Positions 9,901 to 16,429 of a stretch of DNA of 22,477 nt are shown here, piece after piece (the first letter of the stretch is position 1; every line of letters starts with the position of its first letter). The DNA is taken from positions 1 through 22,477 of the forward strand of contig LPNZ01005945.1 of NCBI GenBank assembly GCA_001655205.1, given 5' to 3'. This DNA is from Lenisia limosa. Taxonomy: Eukaryota; Breviatea. The notes under the pieces are model-generated. The model saw only the letters and a program-made list of their open reading frames with translations, searched no databases and was not told the DNA's origin. Both the position numbers and the translations under genes were made by a program.

Positions 9901-11313
9901 ACTTTAGTATCTACTAAAGCTAAACTAAAAAAAAAGTATAGATTTAAGGTAGATGAGAAGTTCGGAGTGTCATATTTGAAAATTGAGTTTGAGTCCAACT
10001 CTGAAGACCATGACCTTTCTGAAACCAGTTGTTTGTCTTGAGTGTTAGTTTTGATGCTACTTATGCCACATCACTACTCTGTTCACCTCGCTACATTTTT
10101 TCACACTTCTTAACAGTGATACTATGCGTTTTTAATAGCATTTCACTCGTATTGTTCAAAATATATTATATCATATATGCCCCCGCCGGTAGATCATTAC
10201 GATAGCGGCCTTCTTTCACTGTGGTACAAAACGGTGATTGAAGTAATCCAATATCTCTTATAAGCATGATGATGTGGATGGCTTTGGTCGGCGCAACCCG
10301 GGTTCGATTCTCGCACGAGTCGATTTTTCAAAAATTCGACCAGAGAATTGGAACCTTCCTCAAAAGCAAAAAAATGAAAAAGTGAAAGATTCAACAGAAC
10401 GAGATTTTGACATCATTAAACTAGACCGTATGATGAATCCCGGTCAATCGTGGCGCAAAAAGAAAAAGGAAAAAAAATTGCACCATTCGTGACATGTGAT
10501 TTTAAAGGACATGTGATTTTAAAGGATGTGTGAAAAAAAATGTATTGCTCTTTTTTACTAAAATTTGACGTAGTGATTGTTCATTATGTTATTTCCACTG
10601 TTTCTCTCTTTGGCCAACATCTCCCATATTTAGTTCCCGAAAGAGGAAAAGGGTCTTGAACAACCATTTGTTCCCAGATATCAAGATATCAAAGAAAAAA
10701 TGAAATAGGAAGAATATGAACGATGTTCATTGTTTTTCGAGAGTTCAGGATCGTCCAACTGATAAGAGACGAGTCTGATCGCACGTTTATGGGACAGTTA
10801 TGGGATCTGATGCTCAAGCTTTAGTAACTAAAAACCACCCTACAATATCTCTGTGACAAACTCCCCTGGAATGAATATACTCTACAGCTCGAACTGAAAT
10901 TACAACAATTAATAAACCAAGCTGAACAAAATAAAAATGCGCCAAGCTCTCATTTATCCCAACATCAGGTTCATGTGAAAGAAAAAGAAAACCAATCCTA
11001 TCAAACAACTCCCCGCCTTCAGCAAATTCTACTACTAAAACAGATCCAATGCTGCTTTTCTCAACTTCAATTAATCTAATCACATTCTTATGTAAAAGCC
11101 GTTCCATTATTTGAGCATAAGAGTAACAAACAATATAAACTTCTTTCATAAAAAGTCTTCCACTTTCATGAGTTGCCAATATCTTAACTGCAACTTTGAC
11201 AAAAGTCTCACAATGAACTCCAAGCTTCACCAACAATCAAAAACAAAAACAACTTTTCCATAGGACCCTTGTCCCAAAGTTTCTTTGAGAATGTACTTTT
11301 CAAGAATACCCAT
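951..11313 (-). CDS. chk1: Chk1-type serine/threonine checkpoint kinase, multi-exon
   Basis: Predicted DNA-damage/replication checkpoint kinase that phosphorylates cell-cycle targets in the nucleus (family knowledge). Seen: ATG at 11313, then exons 11313-11254, 11230-11141, 11116-10993, 10971-10918, 10893-10844, 6250-6209, 6185-6094 and 1043-951. After splicing, the kinase motifs follow in order: P-loop [12 protein letters not shown] lysine in [14 protein letters not shown] followed by EPDVG, catalytic HRDI directly joined to [23 protein letters not shown], then [10 protein letters not shown] and a TG.IPW end. ELFDRI-EPD-G and CGT.PYVAPE are Chk1 hallmarks rather than general kinase features. 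The N-terminus is only about 12 residues before the P-loop, as is usual for Chk1. All phases agree across the introns. The C-terminal regulatory part is not found with confidence. It could be another CAMK-like kinase, but Chk1 fits best. Confidence 0.78.
1381..1589 (-). CDS. Two-exon hydrophilic coding block, unrecognised
   Basis: Not recognised. Exon 1589-1496 follows a TTTCCAG acceptor and reads [13 protein letters not shown] then [19 protein letters not shown] 26-nt GT-AG intron (1495-1470) follows, and exon 1469-1381 continues in phase with [16 protein letters not shown] to a TGA. The 26-nt intron is not a multiple of three, so the phase agreement is real support. The composition (Ser, Thr, Lys, Asp) suggests a disordered segment. 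It lies on the same strand as the kinase, inside its 5-kb intron, so it belongs to a nested same-strand gene or to an alternative exon. The 5' part is not found. Confidence 0.45.
1590..2481. other. No gene supported
   Basis: Part of the 5-kb kinase intron. Short open frames only, with no convincing splice-linked coding block. Confidence 0.5.
2482..2697. repeat. Dispersed duplicated block, copy 1 (internally deleted)
   Basis: Shares a 29-nt exact run starting at 2482 with 5362, and a second near-identical stretch (2594-2690, containing TGTGCAGCCGAAAGG) with 5656-5753. Compared with copy 2, about 150 nt between the two shared stretches is missing. Read on the minus strand, the first stretch encodes LEKLQSIIL in both copies. 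Both copies run directly into the same MITE-type terminus. Confidence 0.75.
2699..3190. mobile_element. Palindromic MITE-like element, about 490 bp
   Basis: Both ends carry the inverted motif TATGACATTTG(G)CATAT (left about 2699-2717, right about 3173-3190). Further inverted pairs occur inward: TTGTCCCATAAA (2817-2828) against TTTACGGGACAA (3051-3062), and CCCTAGGGTATATA (left) against TATACCCTTGGG (right), with the centre near 2957. No ORF of note. This looks like a non-autonomous foldback or MITE transposon. Target-site duplication was not resolved. Confidence 0.65.
3191..4235. other. No gene supported
   Basis: Continuation of the kinase intron after the MITE-like element. AT-rich, with scattered TATGACA motifs resembling the element's ends and no credible coding block. 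Confidence 0.45.
4236..4505 (-). CDS. Hydrophilic coding-like block, unrecognised
   Basis: Follows an ATAG acceptor at 4506-4508 and is open for 89 codons to a stop at 4236. Reads [20 protein letters not shown] and further on [19 protein letters not shown]. Acidic then basic and rich in polar residues, it resembles the tail of 4922-5194. No family recognised. Confidence 0.33.
   Translation of the reverse strand, partial: KASKSPAKEAEDPVDKDQLRDQIKNETARPRDCLKVQAKFFESSNQPSQRQSESRGQKEEEKSRPPKKNTHFIHSKLGSRLLREENLYS
4922..5194 (-). CDS. 90-residue Lys/Arg-rich ORF with ATG start, unrecognised
   Basis: ATG at 5194 to TAA at 4922, uninterrupted. The protein is strongly hydrophilic, with [20 protein letters not shown] in the middle and a basic tail ([13 protein letters not shown]). 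No membrane segment or known motif. This could be a disordered nuclear protein segment or an exon. A similar order (QLRDQIK..., then a [11 protein letters not shown] tail) recurs at 4236-4505, suggesting an old tandem duplication. Both are followed downstream by the same GTAAGCAACCTA string. Confidence 0.38.
   Translation of the reverse strand: MHLVDRVTPHSKSKKIILDTFTNNNPSPRSSLRRQKADRSKEIVQPLRETLREDPENDNFLIKTLSKPKDTPKKKEERSRRRHKLITAKS
5282..5441 (-). CDS. Coding-like block with LEKLQSIIL motif, unrecognised
   Basis: Minus-strand frame reading [18 protein letters not shown], then [15 protein letters not shown], to a TAA at 5282-5284. The same peptide is encoded in duplicated copy 1 (about 2490-2560). 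Preservation of the frame in two diverged DNA copies hints at past coding, but copy 1 looks degenerate. Confidence 0.3.
5362..5775. repeat. Dispersed duplicated block, copy 2
   Basis: Longer partner of 2482-2697, in direct orientation. It includes the unit between the two shared stretches that copy 1 lacks, and minus-strand ORFs cover it. Downstream it joins a truncated end of the MITE-like element at the same relative position as copy 1, so the block and the element's end were duplicated together. Confidence 0.75.
5508..5702 (-). CDS. Hydrophilic coding-like block, unrecognised
   Basis: Open frame ending in TGA with a lysine-rich, helix-like segment ([20 protein letters not shown]). The longest form has no ATG start: its first codon is TTG. 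An overlapping ATG frame is only 11 codons long. It lies on the minus strand inside the kinase's 5-kb intron and partly within duplicated block copy 2. It may be an exon of the same hydrophilic gene as 5282-5441, 4922-5194 and 4236-4505, but splice links between them were not established. Confidence 0.3.
   Translation of the reverse strand: MFRQTEENGSLSAAQISHIKSTQKNVQKTLQFTKTPLMMLPKEKVCSVIDQLRRKLKATELLKS
5780..5895. mobile_element. Truncated, inverted copy of the MITE-like element
   Basis: The reverse complement matches the right arm of the element at 2699-3190, including GATATGGGGTGA(C/G)ACGTCATCGGAATGTCATAT in interrupted form and the GGATAAAGGGG run. It is cut off near 5895, where a short TATA repeat follows. 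Confidence 0.65.
6186..6208 (-). other. 23-nt intron, GT-AG, before the DFG motif
   Basis: Lies between ...RNGHLK and [10 protein letters not shown]. The length is not a multiple of three: without splicing, the DFG frame is lost. Ends are GTTGAATTT and ATTTAG. Confidence 0.82.
7361..8121 (+). CDS. Nested multi-exon gene of about 180 residues, unrecognised
   Basis: Not recognised. Exon blocks: 7361-7468 (ends [16 protein letters not shown]), 7527-7712 (starts [17 protein letters not shown], contains [14 protein letters not shown]), 7779-7889 ([20 protein letters not shown]) and 7981-8121 ([20 protein letters not shown], ending NNKSTNRG and TAA). Intron 7890-7980 is GT-AG, phase 0. The first two junctions keep the best frames only with slightly shifted sites: GG-AG at 7469, and a weak GTTCCA donor at 7713 instead of the better GTTAGT at 7724. 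Codons end mostly in C or G, unlike the kinase, and an AATAAA follows the stop by 20 nt. It lies antisense inside the 4.6-kb kinase intron. The true start is not seen; the first in-frame ATG is inside exon 1. Confidence 0.58.
8141..8146 (+). promoter_or_regulatory. Polyadenylation signal AATAAA
   Basis: Exact AATAAA 20 nt after the stop of the gene at 7361-8121, which supports that stop as the real gene end. Confidence 0.5.
8451..8950 (-). CDS. Three exon blocks in phase, unrecognised gene, 5' incomplete
   Basis: Exon 8950-8861 (contains [20 protein letters not shown]) ends at a GTGC donor. A 36-nt GT-AG intron follows (8860-8825), then exon 8824-8747 ([20 protein letters not shown]), a 221-nt GT-AG intron (GTAAG donor, TTTATAG acceptor), then exon 8525-8451 ([20 protein letters not shown]) ending in TGA. 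All junctions are phase 0. The first block has no ATG start and its upstream splice was not found. Same strand as the kinase and inside its 4.6-kb intron, so nested on the same strand. No family assigned. Confidence 0.45.
9264..9394 (-). CDS. C-terminal exon, unrecognised
   Basis: After a TTTTTTTTGAG acceptor, a frame reads [20 protein letters not shown] and then [20 protein letters not shown], ending in TGA at 9264-9266. Amino-acid composition and codon pattern look like real coding. No upstream exon in matching phase was found, so it may be the end of a gene whose other exons are not visible, or chance. Confidence 0.35.
9395..10254. other. No gene supported
   Basis: AT-rich intronic DNA in the 4.6-kb kinase intron, with an ATATAT/TACTATATGATA stretch near 9405-9445. 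Confidence 0.45.
10255..10330 (+). repeat. tRNA-like SINE fragment
   Basis: Contains a B-box-like GGTTCGATTCT at 10301-10311, preceded by TGGCTTTGGTCGG, which resembles an A box. The two are too close for a tRNA and no anticodon arm or acceptor stem forms. Best explained as a tRNA-derived repeat remnant. Confidence 0.35.
10894..10917 (-). other. 24-nt intron, GT-AG
   Basis: Canonical ends (GTTTATTAAT... ATTTCAG) with a TTAAT branch-like motif. Removal joins FYFVQL to [11 protein letters not shown], the expected alpha-E helix before HRDI. Confidence 0.75.
10972..10992 (-). other. 21-nt putative intron, GT-TG or GG-AT
   Basis: Interrupts the Chk1 signature ELFDRI-EPDVG with seven extra hydrophobic residues (GFLFLSH) if not removed. 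It begins GTTTTC, has a pyrimidine tract and no AG. In frame, so an insertion cannot be excluded. Confidence 0.5.
11117..11140 (-). other. 24-nt putative intron, GT-AT
   Basis: Separates ...LFMKE from [12 protein letters not shown]. Chk1-type kinases have no insertion here (KE-x-x-I/M-x-x-L-x-H-x-N-V). It begins GTTTATA, is T-rich and contains no AG at its 3' end. It is in frame, so a retained eight-residue insertion is the alternative. Confidence 0.5.
11231..11253 (-). other. 23-nt intron in the kinase P-loop, 3' end not AG
   Basis: Lies between ...GSYGK and VKLG.... Its length is not a multiple of three, so the P-loop and VAVK reading frames join only if it is removed. It begins GTTG and ends in TG. 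Shifting the cut gives TT-GG or TG-GT, never GT-AG. Confidence 0.72.
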
Positions 11314-11359
11314 TTGTCTGAGAGTCTGAGACCACAAGCCAATCACTATCCAATCACTA

Positions 11360-11470
11360 TCAATCACACCTAGGAGGTGTAAAGAAGATATCAATACACC
11401 TCCACACCTCCTGCCTAGATCACACAAAAACAAAATCCAAAATATTCACGCTAGGAGGTGTATAGTATAT
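11360..11470. repeat. CACCTAGGAGGTG palindrome cluster
   Basis: The palindrome CACCTAGGAGGTG lies near 11367. CTAGGAGGTGTA recurs near 11451, and inverse forms (ACACCTCC) lie between. The cluster sits just upstream of the kinase ATG, so it could be promoter or 5' UTR sequence. No known element recognised. Confidence 0.4.
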
Positions 11471-11565
11471 AAATATGGGGGATACTGGTCCGGCTTTTTG
11501 GGGGGAAGATATCTGGACAGGCTTGCAACGTTATTGAATCGGAATTTTTCCAAACTGGATAATTA

Positions 11566-12044
11566 TTACTTCATTTGCTCGAATAATAGCTTTTTGACAT
11601 TATCAGAATAATAATGATTTAGTTCTATGTTGTTCGTAAACAACGAAAGACTCTCTAAAAATTTAATAAGCAAGTTGAAGAGGAATGAAGCCAACCTTTA
11701 GTTCTAACGGTTTTCCCAAACTCAGGATAGTGATCATCTTTTCCAACTCTGATGTTACTAATTACTATAAATATGCACTTTACACATCTAAGATAACTTA
11801 ACTGCGAAAAAAAACGTTTTTTTCGCAAAAATAAATTTTGATATCTCGTACCCCCAGGTTTTTCAAAATAATTAAATGCCAATAGTGCTCACCTCAGGTA
11901 CTCTTCAATCACCTTCTCTCTCAATATGTACTTAATTAATAATAAAAAAATTGATTTTGGGGTGAAAGGGGCAAAAAGGGGACCTTTGTTTGAATCTGCC
12001 AAGATATAGCTACATAAATGTGCCCACATTTGCCTGAATCTACC
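11566..12044 (-). CDS. C-terminal exons of an unrecognised gene
   Basis: Four exons join in consistent phase: 12044-11984 (GRFRQMWAHLCSYILADSNK), 11917-11893 (EKVIEEYLR), 11748-11696 (VGKDDHYPEFGKTVRTK) and 11654-11566 (ESLSLFTNNIELNHYYSDNV, then KKLLFEQMK and TAA). Introns are 66, 144 and 41 nt, all GT-AG. It reads as an alpha-helical C-terminus with a charged middle. No family assigned. It is on the same strand as, and just upstream of, the Chk1-like gene, whose ATG is about 250 nt beyond this stop. The 5' part was not found: 12159-12353 has coding-like frames on this strand that could be upstream exons, but no clean junction. Confidence 0.55.
11804..11826. repeat. Short A8/T7 hairpin
   Basis: GCG, eight A, CG, seven T, CGC: an almost perfect 23-nt self-complementary palindrome inside the 144-nt intron of the gene at 11566-12044. 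Confidence 0.6.
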
Positions 12045-12359
12045 CTATCTGGGTGGGGTCGTTGACCCTGAACTAATTGATAAGCTGAAAAAAAAGCAAA
12101 TGACTCCAAAAGTGAAGAAGAACACAACCAAAATCACTACAACTGGAAAAAAAGTAATTTATTTGAAGAAAACAATGCAGATTTCACCAGATTTGCCAAA
12201 TATTTTCGGTATTCTACTTTGCCTGAACCTTGTTGTTAAAATACAGTAACAAAACAGGGATACCTTATTTTTATATCTTTCGAAATTTTTTGAATTAACG
12301 GCGGGATATCCAATTAACACACACAAAAACAAGACTGTAAATAGTTCAACCAAACTTAA

Positions 12360-13323
12360 CAGTAGCAGTAAAAGACAAGTATAGGTATATCAGGTAAACA
12401 CAAAACTCTATGATAGATAAGTTCTCAGTAGTAGTTAGTCGTTTCACTAGTTTTACGTTTCCTTTCCTTTTCCTTCAACAAAAACCGCCAGTATATTAAA
12501 TAATAGCCGAAAGAAAAAGCGATAAGGAGCCTCTAGCACAAAATAAGGCTACGTCATGAAATAAGACCTTTCTACCTTCTCCCCTCCTCAATTAGTGGTC
12601 ATTACAGCTCAGGTCCACATATTAGCACGGCGAAACATCATTTTGAAGCAATACTCTCTCAAAAGAATAACCCTTGATCCTTCAATAAACAATGGAAAAT
12701 TGTGACCTCTGATGAATCAATAGTGAAAATAAGCGTCTTTCATGATTACAATACTCATACAAAAAACCGGCACTATGACCAAACATCTTTGTCCTTCAGT
12801 CGATGAAATAAGGCGAAAAAATGGGGTATTATACCGTTTTCTGGGGGTTTATATAATTGGGGTCATGACCCTGGAAGTTCACCTTCTGATGGGGGCTGAA
12901 ATTTTGATCTATTCATTTAACCTCAGCCGGAGATTTTACAGCGATGTGCAAAGATCTGGTGAACATATTCACTAACACTAGAACCTTTCAATCAGCAGTA
13001 AGCTAAGCGCTGAAGGATGGACATCTGCCTCTCTGCTTTTCCACCGCTTTCATCATCGCTCGCTTACTACGTGTTTTTTTGGGAAATAAGAACAATGAAC
13101 AACCAGTCTGACTGAGAGACATTTGTTGCTGAAAAGAAACGGGAGAACAAATAAGAGCAACGAATATTCTGAGCAGTCTCACCAAAAAAATACACACAAC
13201 GCCCAAGACAAACACTTAACAAACATCAGTCCAGTTCAGTTTTTAAAATTTGTGAAAATTTTACTTTGTTTCTAGTTTTCTTTCTTCCATGCTGATTAAT
13301 ACTAAGGACGGATACTGGATAAC
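12360..13323. other. No gene supported
   Basis: Contains modest ORFs on both strands (plus 12742-12975, minus 13003-13215) without splice partners, stop/polyA context or recognisable motifs. Confidence 0.45.
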
Positions 13324-13443
13324 NNNNNNNNNNNNNNNNNNNNNNNNNNNNNNNNNNNNNNNNNNNNNNNNNNNNNNNNNNNNNNNNNNNNNNNNNNNNN
13401 NNNNNNNNNNNNNNNNNNNNNNNNNNNNNNNNNNNNNNNNNNN
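13324..13443. other. Assembly gap, 120 N
   Basis: Unknown sequence. Any ORF crossing it is not meaningful. Confidence 0.99.
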
Positions 13444-13534
13444 TGATAACTAAAAGAGACACCTTTGTTTCAAAGAGAAAAAAAGAAAAAACCACCGAAA
13501 ACCGGGGAACAAAAATAATAGTAAAAAAAGTTTA

Positions 13535-13600
13535 CATGTCTAGGACTCGAACCCCAGGTCAAATCTAATTTCGTACAACTGAACTGAACCAGGGTCACCC
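13535..13600 (-). repeat. tRNA-like SINE remnant
   Basis: On the minus strand an exact B box (GGTTCGAGTCC, 13553-13543) lies about 38 nt after an A-box-like TGGTTCAGTTCAG (13591-13579), the spacing of a tRNA. The acceptor stem does not pair and the T stem has mismatches, so a functional tRNA is unlikely. A T-rich stretch follows. Probably a tRNA-derived SINE or a decayed tRNA. Confidence 0.45.
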
Positions 13601-14005
13601 ACTTGCCTTTTCACGAAACTTTCTTTGAAAACGACCTTTCACAAAATTTAGTGCATTTTTACGTAAATTATCGAATTTTTTAGCCCTATAAAGTAATACA
13701 CTTGGAAACGCAAAATTCGCTGGAGAACACGTTTATGAGGTTGGTTTTCAGTAAATTTGCTGTTCTGTTGAGTTATCTCTTAAAACTTCCAGGACATGAT
13801 CACTTTGGATCATATCCTATAACAGTTAACATTGTGGCAAACCTAAGGAGGGAGTGTTGCTGCTCTATTTTTTATATATAATTGGCGACATTGAGGGGAG
13901 CTGTAAAGTGTGAATTCAAGCCCAAAACAACAGGGAAAATGTAACTGGCAGGTGTTTTACCCTCAGTTATTCAATTCCAAATCTGAAATCCTGCCTTATG
14001 TACAG

Positions 14006-14900
14006 GGCAAAAAAGATTCTTACCGTAATGATGGGAACTGTTGACAATGATGCAGTCGTAATTGGCGGTGTTTATGCAACTGGTGTCGGCTCTGACATTA
14101 AGGAAACGTACCGAATTAAGAAGCAGGTGGATGATGCCTATTTCAGTGAAGTCTTCTTAGTATTACAATCGATGGAGCAACATATTGATCCAAGAAATAT
14201 GCTCTTCTTGGAGCTTCAGTGCCACGATGGTGCTCTCCTCTCAGATGATCAACGACGAGAAATGTAGGTTATTTTTGGTAAAACTGGTGGTTACTGCTTG
14301 TGTTTATTCATTTAAAATACTTTTCTGCTGTTTACAACCATTAGAACGCAGAGACAGCAGTAAAAAACCTGGCCTTTGACCAATTCGCCTCTTCTAAGCT
14401 TCACACTTTTGTTCCGAAGGTAATGATATTGATTTTCATTTAACTCTGCATTTCAGACTCATTCTTCAACTTTTTGTTTTAAACTTTTCGACCATAACAG
14501 CATTCAGATTCGCTTCTTCCTTGCCAAAGGATTAGTTGAGTGCGCGCCAGGCTTCCAAACCAGGACTAACTGCACAGATAAAGTTGAGAACTTTTATTCA
14601 CTTGTTCACTTCCACCTTGGTAATTGCTCCAAGAGGTGAGGGTTACACTTAATTCCACAAGGTAAGATTGTGAAATATGGTGCCACTGGAGGGAGGTCTT
14701 GAGCTGGCGTTGGGATGTTGGTGTGTGTGGGGACAGGGAGAGGATTTATAGCAGAAGAGCCATTGTAGCATTTTCCCAGGTTTACGATGTCATCAACCAA
14801 ATGAAGGAGAACTTCCACCCATTCATGAAGTCTTTTGACTGGCACGTTACGTTGCCGAATTCAAGCCCAATGGTCCAGCTTTCCAAACAACATCACAGTA
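14006..14900 (+). CDS. Cluster of coding-like exon blocks, unrecognised gene
   Basis: Blocks: 14006-14263 (GTVDNDAVVIGGVYATGVGS, then QVDDAYFSEVFLVLQSMEQH), 14345-14419 (NAETAVKNLAFDQFASSKLH, then TFVPK), about 14500-14633 (IQIRFFLAKGLVECAPGFQT) and about 14780-14890 (VYDVINQMKENFHPFMKSFD). Donors and acceptors exist at most edges (GTAGGT, GTAATG, TTAG, CCCAG). However, canonical joins do not keep these frames throughout: block 1 to 2 is off by one base, and the block 2 to 3 join leads to an early TGA. Either splicing is non-canonical or some frames are wrong. No domain recognised. Confidence 0.38.
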
Positions 14901-15404
14901 ATTTATGTTATTTAGCCAAAAATAAAAATGTAAAAAACTATGAAATGAGTTACTTGAGCGAAAAAGTTGAAAGCTTCCAGGGTATAAGGAAGGGACTAAT
15001 TTTCCGAGAATACACCCGCCGGCGTCCAGGGAAACATCATCACATGATTAACCCTAGTTCAGCTGCCTTGTTGGTCATGATCCGTCGGATAGAACCCGAA
15101 AAATATGAGAGCCCTTAAGTCCACGCACGCCCCTGGTTAAGCACAAACCAAGAAGGAGAAGAAGTAAAAGGAGATAAGAGCAAGAGGGTGACATAACACC
15201 ATTTTATACATTCATTTATATAAGAAGAAGAACAACTTTCAATGTGAGTCTAGTTATAATAATGTTCGATTTTTTTCAAAAAAAAATTCGCAAAACAAAA
15301 ATTGGATCTCCACCTGAAAATCTTCTCTTTAGACCACTGATTTATCCTTAAAATCAATTAGCGCCCATTCTTTTCCAAAGCACCTCTTTAAACGATTAAT
15401 TCTT

Positions 15405-15918
15405 TCAATTTTTGTACCGCCTTGCCAAATAAGAAAAACAACGATACTTCAAATGCCGTGAGCGAAGTTCTTTCCGTAATTTTTCCATATCAAAGGTTTC
15501 AACAGCTTTTAAGAAATCAACATCATTGGAACATATATCTTTTTTTTCGGTCTTCTCCAAATCACTTGTGTGAGTTGAATTAAGTTTTGATTGACGCGAA
15601 AGACTATTCAATGAATGTATTTGCACAGCTACAGCTGGCGAGGGTGTTGTTTTAGTTTCTTCTTTTGGTTTCCAAATATTTAGTGACTGCTCATTTCGCA
15701 CAGATCTTAGCCAATTTAATCAAAAAAAAAAAACCAACCTTCTACCATCCAGCCCCCTGCAAGAATCAAAATTGGTAGTTACTGTTTTCGACTTTTGCTT
15801 CCTCATCAAAGTCCCAAAACCACCAAAATAAAAAATCCAGCCAAACCTTTACCACCCGCTAAGCCAGCATTATTCCCCGGTAATAGCACTAAAAAGCACC
15901 TCATTCGCTTATTATCCG
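15405..15918 (-). CDS. sde2: SDE2 homologue (KGG-type splicing/replication-stress factor)
   Basis: SDE2 is made as a ubiquitin-like fusion cut after GG to expose a KGG N-terminus. It promotes splicing of selected introns in fission yeast and acts in replication stress responses in human cells (established for the family). Seen: exon 15918-15847 ends LLPGNNAGLAGG plus K. A 23-nt intron follows, then exon 15823-15739 starts GGFGTLMRK and continues TTNFDSCRGLDGRR, matching SDE2's KGGFGSMLR and TTN..CR.L.GRR. After a 33-nt GT-AG intron, exon 15705-15405 carries NEQSLNIW, a variable Lys/Ser-rich middle and a C-terminal EKLRKELRSRHLKYR helix pair resembling the short SAP-like end, then TGA. A candidate start is the ATG at 16057 (MQVYMHFLDQ, a ubiquitin-like beta-strand beginning). 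The 109 nt between it and 15918 are a repeat with stops and were not resolved. Confidence 0.8.
15706..15738 (-). other. 33-nt intron of SDE2, GT-AG
   Basis: Starts GTTGG, has a run of twelve T, a GATTAA branch-like site and ends GCTAAG. Removal joins LDGRR to SVRNEQ in phase and removes an in-frame stop. Confidence 0.7.
15824..15846 (-). other. 23-nt intron within the SDE2 KGG codons
   Basis: Lies between GGT-GGT-AAA-G and GT-GGT-TTT. Removal gives G-G-K-G-G-F-G exactly as in the family. Not a multiple of three. The possible boundaries are GT-TG, GG-TT, TT-GG or TG-GT; none is GT-AG. Confidence 0.75.
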
Positions 15919-16013
15919 CTAATCACCGGCTAATCCAAGCTAATCTCAAGCTAATTTGCCTAATTGCCTAATTTGCTAATCTGCTAATTCGCTCACAATT
16001 CGCTTCCCGCTAA
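15914..16013. repeat. Degenerate GCTAAT hexamer array, about ten copies
   Basis: Copies of (G/C)CTAAT(C/T) recur every 7-14 nt on the plus strand. On the minus strand they read ATTAGC, a series of potential TTAG 3' splice sites, immediately upstream of the first certain SDE2 exon. Copies vary in spacing, so this is not a simple microsatellite. Confidence 0.75.
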
Positions 16014-16429
16014 AACCGACTCTATACCTGGTCCAAAAAATGCATATAAACTTGCATAACAGGATTTGCAAGTTTACTCCAAGTTTGTTTTCCCAGCTTA
16101 GAGCCCTGATTATTATTATTCCTTGTCTAAGTCTTTTTTGCTGAAGTTGATTGTTATCTGAGGTAAGTCTGCCTAATAAACACCATTATTATTATTATAT
16201 AATATATAAACTCATTTCAACAAAACATTATTGCACCATTAATGTGATGACTGAAAACTGCGAATCGCAACCACTCCACATTGGAAAAGAAACGGTCCCA
16301 AAATCCGGTGAGAGAGAGGGGTGGGGAGTTTGCTTGAAGATTATGCTCATTATCTCTATCATCGATGTTGAATTAATCTTTTAATTTCCTTACCAAACCA
16401 CCTCTTTGTCTTTTAACATTTCTATTTCT

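Larger units (their letters stand above)
6251..10843 (-). other. 4,593-nt intron of the kinase gene, between HRDI and KPEN
   Basis: Starts GTAGGG after the HRDI codons and ends TTTTTTAG before KPEN, phase 0 on both sides. HRD and KPEN are contiguous in every active kinase of this type, so this gap must be intronic. It contains the plus-strand gene at 7361-8121, minus-strand exon blocks at 8451-8950 and 9264-9394, and a tRNA-like fragment near 10290. Confidence 0.75.

Noticed and set aside
13226-13495. Minus-strand ORF across the N gap
   Set aside because: Most of its length is unknown bases translated as X.
13535-13600. Functional tRNA gene on the minus strand
   Set aside because: A and B boxes are spaced correctly, but the acceptor stem does not pair and the T stem is mismatched.
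15914-16013. CRISPR-like or tandem satellite array
   Set aside because: Units are six to eight bases with irregular spacing and no spacers; eukaryotic context.
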